Origin: Oscillospiraceae bacterium
GTDB lineage: Bacteria > Bacillota > Clostridia > Oscillospirales > Oscillospiraceae
Reading direction: 5' to 3'
Length of the DNA: 64,000 nucleotides
NCBI GenBank assembly: GCA_017538965.1
Contig: JAFYHU010000005.1
Coordinates: forward strand, 37,984-101,983
Position numbers and translations under genes: made by a program. The notes beneath the pieces are model-generated. The model ran no database searches, had not been told where the DNA came from, and saw only the letters and a program-made list of their open reading frames with translations. Below, in pieces: positions 17,305-25,265 of this stretch. Position 1 is the first letter of the stretch. The number at the start of each line of letters is the position of its first letter.

Positions 17305-18189
17305 ATGGCGCACACAGGAAAACATCTGGACCTGTTTCAAAATTATCTGGTTCAGGAAAAAAACGTCTCTGAGAACACTCTCAGTTCCTATATGCGGGAT
17401 CTTCGTCAACTGGAAGAACATTTTTCAGGAACAGATCTTGCCGATCTGACGGAATCGGATCTGCAGAATTATCTTGCGCATCTTTCAGAAAGCGGAAAAT
17501 CCAAAGCCACCATTGCCAGGAATATTGCATCATGGAAGAGTTTTTATACATTCCTGACAGAGAACGGGATTCTTGAAGAAAACCCGGCAAAAACGCTTTC
17601 CGCCGGAAAGAGCGAGCATAAGATTCCTGAGATTTTAACGAACAGGGAAGTGGAAACCCTTCTTCAGCAGCCGAAAACATCAGACAAAAAAGGGCTTCGG
17701 GATAAAGCCATGCTGCATCTGATGTATGCGACAGGGATTCGGGTCAGCGAATTGATTGCGCTGAACGTCACGGATGTGATGATTCCGTCGTGCAGCATTC
17801 GCTGTTACAGCAAGAAAAGAGAACGATTTATTCCGATGTATCCGTATGCGATGACGATTCTCCGAGACTATTTGGAGCATGTCCGCCCGACGATGATTTC
17901 GTCCGACCAAGAAGAGGCTCTGTTCGTCAATGTCAGCGGAGAGCGCATGTCAAGACAGGGTTTCTGGAAGATCGTAAAGCACTATCAACAGACTGCGGAA
18001 ATAAAAAAAGACATTACGCCGCATATGCTGCGCCATTCTTTTGCCGCACATCTTCTGGAAAACGGCGCGGATTTGCGTTCGGTACAGAAAATGCTCGGAC
18101 ACTCGGACATCTCATCTACGATGTTCTATACCCAATTGGTGCCCAACTCGTTAAGAGACGTTTATCAACATTCCCATCCGGGAGCATGA
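17305..18189 (+). CDS. xerD: Site-specific tyrosine recombinase XerD
   Basis: The 294-residue tyrosine recombinase has an N-terminal SAM-like core-binding domain (residues 1-90) and a C-terminal catalytic domain. Catalytic residues are visible as Arg in ATGIRVSELI near residue 148, HMLRHSFAAHLLENG (His and Arg), LGHSDISSTMFYTQL with the second His, and the nucleophile Tyr near residue 277. Length and sequence fit the XerD subfamily that resolves chromosome dimers at dif. GAAGGA precedes the ATG, and a promoter and terminator make it a single-gene unit. Confidence 0.9.
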   Translation: MAHTGKHLDLFQNYLVQEKNVSENTLSSYMRDLRQLEEHFSGTDLADLTESDLQNYLAHLSESGKSKATIARNIASWKSFYTFLTENGILEENPAKTLSAGKSEHKIPEILTNREVETLLQQPKTSDKKGLRDKAMLHLMYATGIRVSELIALNVTDVMIPSCSIRCYSKKRERFIPMYPYAMTILRDYLEHVRPTMISSDQEEALFVNVSGERMSRQGFWKIVKHYQQTAEIKKDITPHMLRHSFAAHLLENGADLRSVQKMLGHSDISSTMFYTQLVPNSLRDVYQHSHPGA

Positions 18190-18216
18190 AAACCGGCATA
18201 TCTGCCGGTTTTCTTT
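18189..18216 (+). terminator. Terminator after xerD
   Basis: AAAACCGGCA and TGCCGGTTTT pair with loop TATC, then CTTTTTT. The stem begins at the stop codon. Confidence 0.9.
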
Positions 18217-18220
18217 TTTC

Positions 18221-18249
18221 TTGCGTACACTTCCGAAATATGCTAAAAT
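18221..18249 (+). promoter_or_regulatory. Promoter of ruvCAB
   Basis: TTGCGT and TAAAAT are separated by 17 bases, immediately after the xerD terminator. No obvious LexA box overlaps it. Confidence 0.65.
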
Positions 18250-18268
18250 CCATTCGGGATGTGATGAA

Positions 18269-18784
18269 ATGCGTGTTTTGGGAATTGATCCCGGGATTGC
18301 AACAATCGGTTTCAGTGTTCTGAATTATGAAAACAATCGATTTCTGCTGGAGCGCTGCGGGGTAATCACCACGCCGGCGCACACCAGCCTGGCGTCGCGG
18401 CTGAATCGGATTTACGAGGATACCGGAGAACTGCTCCGGCTTTTCACACCGGATGCTGTCTCGATTGAAGAACTCTTTTTCAACACCAACATCACGACCG
18501 GAATTGCGGTTGCGCACGGGCGCGGAGCCATTCTGCTCGCGTGCGAGCGTGCCGGGATCGAGATTTATGAATACACGCCCATGCAGGTGAAGCAGGCGGT
18601 GACCGGATACGGAAAAGCGGAGAAACGGCAGGTCATGGATATGGTAAAGCGGATCTGCGGTCTGAAAGACGTACCGAAACCGGATGACGCCGCCGACGCC
18701 GTCGCGCTGGCCATCTGTCACGCCAGAAGCGCCGGCTCACTGCTGGCAAGTAAGGGAGATCAAAATCCATGTTCTACTATCTGA
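18269..18784 (+). CDS. ruvC: Holliday junction resolvase RuvC
   Basis: The 171-residue RNase H-fold endonuclease resolves Holliday junctions with RuvAB. The four acidic positions are seen as Asp in LGIDPGIATIG (residue 6), Glu in SIEELFF (near residue 67), and the C-terminal DDAADAVALAICHA pair near residue 142. The start at 18269 (ATGCGTGTT) places MRVLGIDPG at the N-terminus as in the family; the ribosome site is a weak GATG. It overlaps ruvA by 16 bases, an arrangement implying coupled translation. Confidence 0.95.
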   Translation: MRVLGIDPGIATIGFSVLNYENNRFLLERCGVITTPAHTSLASRLNRIYEDTGELLRLFTPDAVSIEELFFNTNITTGIAVAHGRGAILLACERAGIEIYEYTPMQVKQAVTGYGKAEKRQVMDMVKRICGLKDVPKPDDAADAVALAICHARSAGSLLASKGDQNPCSTI

Positions 18785-19374
18785 ACGGAATTGTACAGGA
18801 AACCGGACCGAACAGCGTGGTGATTGATGTCGGCGGCATCGGTTTTTTCGTAAACAGTTCACTGAAAACCATCTCCGAACTGAAACGCGGGCAAGAAGCC
18901 AGACTCTATATTTCGGAATCCATCGGGGAGAGCAATTTTGACCTGTACGGATTTTCCGATCTGCAGGAGAAACACTTTTTTGAACTTCTGATCGGTATTT
19001 CCGGCGTCGGACCAAAGGCAGCGATCTCTTTGCTTTCCACTGTAAATACGGATACGCTGATCATGGCCGTATACAACGAAGACCTGAAAACCCTGACCGC
19101 AGCGCCAAACATCGGCAGAAAGATCGCACAGAGGATCGTTCTGGAGCTGAAAGAAAAACTGGGCGGGGAAATGCCCGCATTCGCAGCGTCTGCAGGGGAA
19201 ACGGTATCGGTCAGAGCAGGCAGCGAAGATAACAAGGCCCTTTCCGATGCACTCGCGGCGCTGACAGTGCTCGGATACAGCAGCGCGGAGATTTCTCCGA
19301 TTCTGCGCAGCGGAAACTGGACCGGGATGAGCTCAGATCAGATCATACGAGCCGTGCTCAAAAACATGGTTTAA
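18769..19374 (+). CDS. ruvA: Holliday junction branch migration protein RuvA
   Basis: The 201-residue protein has the N-terminal OB fold (MFYYLNGIVQE, then VVIDVGGIGFFVN), a central tandem helix-hairpin-helix (LIGISGVGPKAAISLLS near residue 80, LTAAPNIGRKIAQRIVLELKEKL near residue 115) and the C-terminal RuvB-interacting three-helix domain (DALAALTVLGYSSAEI). It binds the junction as a tetramer and loads RuvB. Its start lies inside the ruvC gene. Confidence 0.96.
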   Translation: MFYYLNGIVQETGPNSVVIDVGGIGFFVNSSLKTISELKRGQEARLYISESIGESNFDLYGFSDLQEKHFFELLIGISGVGPKAAISLLSTVNTDTLIMAVYNEDLKTLTAAPNIGRKIAQRIVLELKEKLGGEMPAFAASAGETVSVRAGSEDNKALSDALAALTVLGYSSAEISPILRSGNWTGMSSDQIIRAVLKNMV

Positions 19375-19398
19375 AACGAAGGGACAGGGTTTTATAAG

Positions 19399-20439
19399 AT
19401 GAGTATCAGCTTTTCCGAAGATCAGGAGCACGCTCAGATTACCACAGCGGCTGTCCTCCCGGAGGACAACAGCGAGGGATCGCTGCGTCCCAGAACGCTT
19501 CAGGAATATATCGGACAGGAAAAAGCCAAGGATAACCTGAAAATCTTTATCAACGCCGCAAAAATGAGAAACGAATCTCTGGATCACGTTCTTCTGCATG
19601 GACCTCCGGGGCTGGGCAAGACAACTCTCGCTGCCGTCATTGCTCATGAGATGAACGTCAATATGCGGATTACTTCCGGTCCGGCCATTGAAAAACCGGG
19701 CGATCTTGTCGCGCTGCTGACCAACCTTTCGGAAGGGGACATCCTTTTCGTCGATGAAATCCATCGGCTGAATCGCGCTTATGAAGAGATCCTGTACCCG
19801 GCCATGGAAGATTTTGCCATCGATATTATTCTCGGTAAGGGACCCTCAGCCAACTCGATTCATCTTGATCTACCGCGGTTTACCCTGATCGGCGCGACCA
19901 CCAGATCCGGACAGCTGACCGCACCGCTGAGGGACCGCTTTGGCGTTACTCTTCGGCTGGAACTGTATACGCCGGAAGAGCTGCAGAGAATCGTTGAACG
20001 ATCGGCGCAAATCCTCCATGTGGGGATCGTTCCGGAAGGATCCTATGAGATTGCTTCCCGCTCACGGGGAACACCAAGAGTTGCGAACAGGCTGCTGAGG
20101 CGCGTAAGGGATTACGCTCAGGTCAGGGCGGACGGCATCATCACCAAAGAGGTCGCCGACGCTGCTCTGCTCAGTATGGAGGTGGACCGCTGCGGACTGG
20201 ATGCCATCGACCGTCGCATGCTTCAAAGCATCATTGATTTCTATGGCGGAGGACCGGTCGGACTGGATACGCTGGCAGCAACCATCAACGAGGATGCCGT
20301 TACTTTGGAAGATGTATATGAGCCGTATCTGCTTCAGAATGGCTTTCTTACAAGAACACCGCGCGGACGCTGTGTTACACGCAAATCTTATGAGCATTTG
20401 GGACTGCTTTTCACAGGACAGGAGCAGCTGGAGTTTTGA
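19399..20439 (+). CDS. ruvB: Holliday junction branch migration helicase RuvB
   Basis: The 346-residue AAA+ motor shows [16 protein letters not shown], Walker [12 protein letters not shown] near residue 69, Walker [13 protein letters not shown] near residue 117, sensor 1 ([20 protein letters not shown] with the Arg finger region), and a C-terminal winged-helix ([17 protein letters not shown]). Forming hexamers, it drives branch migration with RuvA. It ends the ruvCAB unit, 24 bases after ruvA. Confidence 0.97.
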   Translation: MSISFSEDQEHAQITTAAVLPEDNSEGSLRPRTLQEYIGQEKAKDNLKIFINAAKMRNESLDHVLLHGPPGLGKTTLAAVIAHEMNVNMRITSGPAIEKPGDLVALLTNLSEGDILFVDEIHRLNRAYEEILYPAMEDFAIDIILGKGPSANSIHLDLPRFTLIGATTRSGQLTAPLRDRFGVTLRLELYTPEELQRIVERSAQILHVGIVPEGSYEIASRSRGTPRVANRLLRRVRDYAQVRADGIITKEVADAALLSMEVDRCGLDAIDRRMLQSIIDFYGGGPVGLDTLAATINEDAVTLEDVYEPYLLQNGFLTRTPRGRCVTRKSYEHLGLLFTGQEQLEF

Positions 20440-20481
20440 TCATTTTCCCAAAATAATGATGAACAAACTTTAAAAAATATA

Positions 20482-20509
20482 TTGACTTTGAATGAATGTG
20501 TTGTATAAT
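20482..20509 (+). promoter_or_regulatory. Promoter of the structured leader / zinc-ribbon gene
   Basis: TTGACT and TATAAT are separated by 16 bases. The predicted start near 20516 leaves a ~200-base untranslated leader. Confidence 0.75.
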
Positions 20510-20515
20510 ACTTCT

Positions 20516-20716
20516 TGGGATTTTTGAGGGAGAATGCTGTTTCTGCCGAGAGAATTCCGTAATTGGATACCCTACACAGCATATGATCCTCTCAGCTAAT
20601 CGATATTTGCCGTTCAGGAGATGCTGGCGCAGGCGTAGATTATCATTTGGGCGTTTTCAGTATCAACTGATCGCAAATATAGTCCACAGGACAACAGATT
20701 AAAGAGAGGATTCAAA
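20516..20716 (+). ncRNA. Candidate structured 5' leader or ncRNA
   Basis: No ORF with a ribosome site is seen in this 200-base transcribed leader. Two long-range pairings stand out. ATGCTGT (20534-20540) pairs with ACAGCAT (20576-20582) and may be extended by GAGGGAG with CCTCTC. ATATTTGC (20603-20610) pairs with GCAAATAT (20673-20680), enclosing a ~62-base apical region. There is no U-run terminator before the downstream ATG, so it is more likely a cis-acting leader than an independent RNA. I cannot assign it to a known riboswitch class; a 6S-like RNA was considered without support. Confidence 0.5.
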
Positions 20717-20995
20717 ATGTACGAAGACAAAACATTGGTTTGCAAAGAGTGCGGGAAAGAATTTGTTTTTACTGCCGGTGAGCAGGAATTCTATGCTGAG
20801 CGCGGTTTCCAGAACGAGCCGCAGCGCTGCAAGGCCTGCCGTGACGCACGGAAGAATGCAGCCCGTGGTCCGCGTGAGTTCTTCACTGCTGTCTGCGCTG
20901 CTTGCGGAGGAGAGGCAAGAGTTCCTTTTGAGCCGAAGTCTGATCGCCCGGTTTACTGCAGCGAGTGCTTCGCAAGAATGAAAGAGCAGGCATAA
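20717..20995 (+). CDS. Zinc-ribbon protein (zf-trcl family)
   Basis: The 92-residue protein has one zinc-ribbon-like half, CKECGKEFVFTAGEQEFYAERG with CKACRDARK, matching the probable zinc-ribbon domain of the zf-trcl type (two CxxC motifs). A second treble-clef-like pair, CAACGG with YCSECFARMK, resembles the DksA/CxxC-type fingers that recur in such proteins. It is cytoplasmic and its molecular role is unknown. AGAGAGGA precedes the ATG. It is transcribed behind an unusually long, foldable leader, suggesting post-transcriptional control, and is terminated by a strong hairpin. Confidence 0.85.
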   Translation: MYEDKTLVCKECGKEFVFTAGEQEFYAERGFQNEPQRCKACRDARKNAARGPREFFTAVCAACGGEARVPFEPKSDRPVYCSECFARMKEQA

Positions 20996-21009
20996 ACAAA
21001 AAAGCTTAC

Positions 21010-21037
21010 CGGGATGCAGAAATGCATCCCGTTTTTT
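21010..21037 (+). terminator. Terminator after the zinc-ribbon gene
   Basis: CGGGATGCA and TGCATCCCG form a 9-base stem with loop GAAA, followed by TTTTTT. Confidence 0.92.
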
Positions 21038-21057
21038 ATGAAAGGATGGACTCTTCC

Positions 21058-21258
21058 ATGGAGATTACCCGCGATACCGTGATCGGTGAAATTGTAGAGA
21101 ACTATCCGGAGGCTATGCCTGTTTTCCAGGAAATCGGTATGCACTGCATCGGGTGTGCAATGGCAAGCGGAGAAACGGTCGAACAGGCCTGTGCCGTACA
21201 CGGCGTCGATCCCGATGAGTTTCTCGACTACCTGACCAAGTATCTGAAGACCGTCTGA
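21058..21258 (+). CDS. DUF1858 domain protein
   Basis: The 66-residue protein consists of the small helical DUF1858 domain also found in ScdA/YtfE-type iron-sulfur repair proteins and next to hybrid-cluster proteins. Visible features are VIGEIVENYPEAMPVFQEIGMHCIGC with the CxxC-type pair near residues 29-32, and a third Cys at GETVEQACAVHG. I prefer the ATG at 21058; the upstream in-frame ATG at 21046 abuts the terminator and lacks a ribosome site. Function is unknown, possibly redox or metal related. Confidence 0.85.
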   Translation: MEITRDTVIGEIVENYPEAMPVFQEIGMHCIGCAMASGETVEQACAVHGVDPDEFLDYLTKYLKTV

Positions 21259-21264
21259 TCAAAG

Positions 21265-21288
21265 GGACCGGGAAACCGGTCCTTTTTT
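21265..21288 (+). terminator. Terminator after the DUF1858 gene
   Basis: GGACCGG and CCGGTCC have loop GAAA, then TTTTTT. Confidence 0.9.
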
Positions 21289-21301
21289 ATAGGAGAACAA
21301 A

Positions 21302-21994
21302 ATGAACAGACGACTGGAATGTCTCTTACATCTGCTGCCAAAAGAAAGCCGCGGCATCATTGACGTAGGAACCGATCACGCGCAGATTCCGATCGCCCTG
21401 GCAGAAGAAGGATACGGCGGTAATATCCTTGCATCCGATATTGCTGAAGGACCTCTTCGTACTGCGCGCGCGGCGGCTTGTGAGCATCGGGTTGACGACA
21501 GGATTCGCTTCCTTTGCTGCGACGGATTGGATCTCTGTCCTTCGGACGCAATCGATACGATTCTGATTGCCGGAATGGGAGGGGATACCATCTGTGGCAT
21601 TCTGGACCGGACAGAATGGATTTTTAACGATGACTACTGTCTGGTGCTCCAGCCGATGACTCATGCGGAGGTTGTGCGATATTGGCTGGTGCACAATGGA
21701 TTTCGGATAAAAAAGGAAGCAGTGATTGCAGAATCAGGACATGTATATCAGATGTTCTGCGCCGGGCTCGGTAAAAGCGAGCGGTATCTGGATGCGGATT
21801 ACCTGACAGGAAGGATGGATTCTGATCGTGAAGGGGACGATCCTCACACGCTGCTGCTATGGGAAAGAGAACGCCTCATAAAAAAAAGAGACGGATTACG
21901 GAAAGCTTGCCTTGAGCAAAGTGGGGAAGCAAGGTTTTATGAAAATATACTGCTGGAGTTGGAGGAACGCTTAAAAAATGCCGACCGTGGGTGA
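21302..21994 (+). CDS. trmK: tRNA (adenine(22)-N1)-methyltransferase TrmK
   Basis: The 230-residue class I SAM-dependent methyltransferase matches TrmK: RLECLLHLLPK at the N-terminus, motif I GIIDVGTDHAQIPIALA near residue 19, LASDIAEGPLRTAR, and the NPPY-equivalent ILIAGMGGDTIC near residue 87. LQPMTHAEVVRYWLVHNGF is also typical. It methylates A22 in the D-loop of tRNAs such as tRNA-Ser. It overlaps the following Nif3 gene by 17 bases, the usual trmK-nif3 neighbourhood in Firmicutes. Confidence 0.93.
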   Translation: MNRRLECLLHLLPKESRGIIDVGTDHAQIPIALAEEGYGGNILASDIAEGPLRTARAAACEHRVDDRIRFLCCDGLDLCPSDAIDTILIAGMGGDTICGILDRTEWIFNDDYCLVLQPMTHAEVVRYWLVHNGFRIKKEAVIAESGHVYQMFCAGLGKSERYLDADYLTGRMDSDREGDDPHTLLLWERERLIKKRDGLRKACLEQSGEARFYENILLELEERLKNADRG

Positions 21995-22742
21995 AATCTA
22001 TCAGGTTCTGCAGCAGCTTGCACCGCTGGATCTGCAGATGGACTTTGACAACTCCGGAATGCTGCTCGGAGATGAAAAAAGCAGAGTCTCAAAAGCTCTG
22101 CTTGCACTGGATATTACAGATGCTGTTGCGGAAGAAGCCGTCGAGGAAAAAGCGCAGCTGATTATAACGCATCATCCTCTGATATTTCATCCGCTTAAAA
22201 ACCTGAAAAGCGGACCGGAAACAGAAAAAATCCTTTCCCTGATTCGAGCCGGTATCGCCGTACTCAGCTTTCACACCAACCTGGATATCGCGGAAGGCGG
22301 CGTGAACGACGTTCTTCTGGATCTTCTCGGAGCGGAATTTCGGGAGACGCTGGACAGCAACGGCTGCGGCAGAATCGGAGAATACAGTCAACCGATGAGT
22401 CTCCGCAAATTCCTGCTTACCTGTAAAGGAAGCCTGAAGACCAACGGCCTTCGCTATGTTGACGCAGGAAAGGACGTAAGACGGATTGCCGTTATGGGAG
22501 GGGCCGGGGCATCGGCTCTGCGTGATGCCTGGGAAAAAGGCTGTGATACCTATCTCACGGCTGATATCGGCTACCACGATTTTCTGCTGGCAAAAGAACT
22601 GGGAATCAATCTGGTAGACGGAGATCATTTCTGCACGGAAAATCCGGTGCTTTTTAAGCTTCAGGCAAAACTGCAGGAAGCATTCCCTGAAACAGAAATT
22701 ATGATCAGCAGGCGGCATCGGCAGATCATTCAGTTTGCCTGA
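21978..22742 (+). CDS. Nif3-like dinuclear metal centre hexameric protein
   Basis: The 254-residue member of the Nif3/YqfO (GTP cyclohydrolase I type 2) family lacks the PII-like insertion seen in B. subtilis YqfO. Metal ligands appear in IITHHPLIFHPLKNL (His pair near residue 63), SFHTNLDIAEGGVND near residue 97, and LVDGDHFCTENPV near the C-terminus. The family forms toroidal hexamers. Its enzymatic role is disputed, so no reaction is assigned. It overlaps trmK. Confidence 0.93.
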   Translation: MPTVGEIYQVLQQLAPLDLQMDFDNSGMLLGDEKSRVSKALLALDITDAVAEEAVEEKAQLIITHHPLIFHPLKNLKSGPETEKILSLIRAGIAVLSFHTNLDIAEGGVNDVLLDLLGAEFRETLDSNGCGRIGEYSQPMSLRKFLLTCKGSLKTNGLRYVDAGKDVRRIAVMGGAGASALRDAWEKGCDTYLTADIGYHDFLLAKELGINLVDGDHFCTENPVLFKLQAKLQEAFPETEIMISRRHRQIIQFA

Positions 22743-22770
22743 CCGTACAAAGAGTTGAGGAGTAATATGC

Positions 22771-24153
22771 ATGGCAAAGACAAAGACGGTATATTGCTGC
22801 ACCGAATGCGGCAACGAGACTGCAAACTGGGCAGGGAAGTGCCCCAACTGCGGTGCCTGGAACAGCCTGAAGGAAATCCGGACAGAAACAGGACGGAAAA
22901 GCAGCAAAAACTATACGGAGCACGACAATTTTTCTCGTGCTCCGAAGAGAATCGGAGAATTGAAAACAGACAGCGAAATACGCTTTTCTACGGGAATCAG
23001 CGAATTGGACCGTGTTCTCGGGGGCGGCGCCGTATGCGGATCACTGGTGCTGGTCGGCGGATCTCCGGGGATCGGTAAATCAACTTTGCTTCTGCAGATG
23101 TGCGGGTTGATTCCGTCACAGCGCCGCATTCTCTATATAACCGGAGAAGAGAGCGAACGGCAGATCAAAATGCGGGCAGACAGGCTTTCTGTTTCGAGCG
23201 ATAACCTCTTTGTTTTTGCGGAAACCGATCTGGACGCCATACGGAAAGCCATGGACCGGACAGAGCCTGAAATCGTCATTATTGACTCGATTCAGACGAT
23301 TTCGGATCCGGAAATCGCTTCCGCTCCGGGCAGCCCCAGTCAAATCCGTGAATGCACCATGCAGATCATGCGCCTTACCAAGGAAAAAGGTATGACGGTC
23401 TTTTTGATCGGGCATATAACAAAAGACGGTATTCTGGCAGGGCCGAAGATTCTGGAACATATGGTAGACTGCGTTCTGTATTTTGAAGGAGAGCGTGAAA
23501 CCAGTTTTCGCATCCTTCGCGCAGCTAAAAACCGCTTTGGGTCAACAAACGAAATCGGAGTATTTGAGATGGCCGCTTCCGGCTTGAAATGTGTGGAGAA
23601 TCCATCCGAGATGTTGCTGACCGGAAGACCGGAAAACAGCTCCGGAACCTGTGTAACCTGTGTGATGGAAGGAAGCCGGCCGATTCTTGCCGAAATCCAG
23701 GCGCTGGTCAGCCAGGGCGGTCACAATGCTGCCAGGAGAAGCAACGGTGTTGACTACAACCGTGCGACCATGCTTCTGGCTGTATTGGAGAAACGCGGCG
23801 GGATTCCCGTTGGTTCCTGCGACGCTTATATTAATGTTGTTGGAGGGCTTACGATCGACGAGCCTTCAGCAGATCTGGCAACAGTTCTGGCGCTTGCTTC
23901 CAGTTACCTGGATCGCGCGCTCGGATCGGATCTCGCAGCGATCGGAGAAGTCGGACTGTCCGGAGAACTGCGGCAGGTCAGCTGTCTGAATCAAAGACTT
24001 TCGGAAATCTATCGCCTGGGATTGAAAAAATGCGTTATTCCTGCAGGCGGAAGAGAAGAGCCGCAGGTTCCGAACGACTTTGATCTGATCCGAGTCAGGA
24101 ACATCAGCCAAGCAATTTCGGCTGCTTTATGGAAAAAGCGTCAGGATTTGTGA
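22771..24153 (+). CDS. radA: DNA repair protein RadA (Sms)
   Basis: The 460-residue RadA has the N-terminal zinc finger (YCCTECGNET...CPNCGAWN), a RecA-like ATPase with Walker A GGSPGIGKSTLLLQM near residue 92 and Walker B VIIDSIQTI, the RadA-specific KNRFGSTNEIGVFEM motif (KNRFG) near residue 252, and a C-terminal Lon-like domain (SCDAYINVVGGLTIDEPSADLA). It drives branch migration in recombinational repair. GAGGAG precedes the ATG. Its 3' end overlaps the convergent recombinase gene by 13 bases. Confidence 0.97.
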   Translation: MAKTKTVYCCTECGNETANWAGKCPNCGAWNSLKEIRTETGRKSSKNYTEHDNFSRAPKRIGELKTDSEIRFSTGISELDRVLGGGAVCGSLVLVGGSPGIGKSTLLLQMCGLIPSQRRILYITGEESERQIKMRADRLSVSSDNLFVFAETDLDAIRKAMDRTEPEIVIIDSIQTISDPEIASAPGSPSQIRECTMQIMRLTKEKGMTVFLIGHITKDGILAGPKILEHMVDCVLYFEGERETSFRILRAAKNRFGSTNEIGVFEMAASGLKCVENPSEMLLTGRPENSSGTCVTCVMEGSRPILAEIQALVSQGGHNAARRSNGVDYNRATMLLAVLEKRGGIPVGSCDAYINVVGGLTIDEPSADLATVLALASSYLDRALGSDLAAIGEVGLSGELRQVSCLNQRLSEIYRLGLKKCVIPAGGREEPQVPNDFDLIRVRNISQAISAALWKKRQDL

Positions 24154-25130
24154 TTTTTTCTGCCAATTGGATTCGCTTTTGCTGCTTCTCGGAGTGCAGC
24201 GTTATCCAGATGGGTATAAATCTGGGTGGTATTCAGATTGCTGTGTCCCAATACTTCCTGCAATGCGCGAGTGTCCACACCGTTTTTCAGCATAAGAGTT
24301 GCTGCCGTATGACGAAGCTTGTGGGGGGAATAGCGGCTGGCATCCAAACCTGCCTGTTTCAGCTTTTTTTCCAGCATTTTCTGTACGCCGCGTACGCTGA
24401 TTCGGCGGTTATCCCGGCTGATAAACAGCGCGTTTCGGTCTTCCGGAACAATTTTGTCCGGATTTCTGACGGCAAGATAATCGTCCAGCGCCTCCCGGCA
24501 TCCTTCAGCAAAAAATACAACCCGTTCCTTGTTGCCTTTACCGATGACACGCAGATGGTCCTCGTAGATATCTGTGGTATTCAGGGAAACCAGTTCGGAA
24601 ACGCGCAGACCACAGCTGAGCAGGATCATCAGCATGCAGTAGTCCCGCAAGCCATAAGGACCTTCACATGCTTGAAGAAGTGATTCGCACTCGGATTCCT
24701 CCAGATATCGCGGCAAAGAATTCTGACGCTTCGGCATGTCAAGTTCTTGACAAATATTGGTATCAAGCAGATGACGTTTCACGGTCAGATAATTAAAGAA
24801 GGATTTTACGGACGAAGTACGCCGGCAACGACTGGCAGCGGAGAGACTTTGAGAGGAATTGATCATTTCCGGAGAAAAAGACTGGTATCGATAAAGCTCT
24901 TCAATTTTTATTTTTCTGATAAACTCGAGATCCACATCCGAAATATCAATCTCCGAGAATGGAACCGACGGATCAACCAGTTTTCGTCTGCGTTTTAAAT
25001 ATCGGAAAAGAATTTTCAGATCGAGATAATATCCCATAACGGTTTGATCGGAATGACCGCGTACGGTAGAGTGATATTCCAGGAATTCCATTAAAATATC
25101 CGGCGCATCCGTAATCTGATCCAGGTTCAT
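24141..25130 (-). CDS. Tyrosine recombinase (XerC-like)
   Basis: The 329-residue tyrosine recombinase is larger than XerD at 17.3 kb. It has an extended N-terminal SAM-like domain (to ~residue 135) and a catalytic domain with Arg in LSCGLRVSELVSLN near residue 180, KGNKERVVFF, HKLRHTAATLMLKNG (His, Arg), LGHSNLNTTQIYTHL (His and nucleophile Tyr near residue 311). All catalytic positions look intact. It may be the XerC partner or an independent integrase-like enzyme. No phage, integron or att-site signs are adjacent. GGGGAGAAATT precedes the ATG. Confidence 0.88.
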   Translation of the reverse strand: MNLDQITDAPDILMEFLEYHSTVRGHSDQTVMGYYLDLKILFRYLKRRRKLVDPSVPFSEIDISDVDLEFIRKIKIEELYRYQSFSPEMINSSQSLSAASRCRRTSSVKSFFNYLTVKRHLLDTNICQELDMPKRQNSLPRYLEESECESLLQACEGPYGLRDYCMLMILLSCGLRVSELVSLNTTDIYEDHLRVIGKGNKERVVFFAEGCREALDDYLAVRNPDKIVPEDRNALFISRDNRRISVRGVQKMLEKKLKQAGLDASRYSPHKLRHTAATLMLKNGVDTRALQEVLGHSNLNTTQIYTHLDNAALREAAKANPIGRKNHKS

Positions 25131-25221
25131 AATTTCTCCCCTTTTAACTTCGCTTAATTTATATTATGCGAACCAAATAGTGCTTTCAGTATAGCATACG
25201 CTGTTACAGATGTCAATAAAA

Positions 25222-25255
25222 AAGGAATCCGAATGTTCGGATTCCTTCTTCTTTC
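25222..25255 (-). terminator. Terminator after the P-type ATPase-like gene
   Basis: The perfect 12-base arms AAGGAATCCGAA/TTCGGATTCCTT flank a very short centre, with T-rich tracts on both sides. It can act on both strands and ends the minus-strand fba unit. Confidence 0.85.
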
Positions 25256-25265
25256 CCTTCTGAAC

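Noticed and set aside
20516-20716. 6S RNA
   Set aside because: Length and promoter would fit, but I could not recognise the single long hairpin with central bubble, and there is no terminator before the next gene. It is kept only as an unassigned structured leader.
24141-25130. Prophage or integrative element marked by the recombinase
   Set aside because: No att repeats, phage genes, tRNA junction or composition shift surround it.
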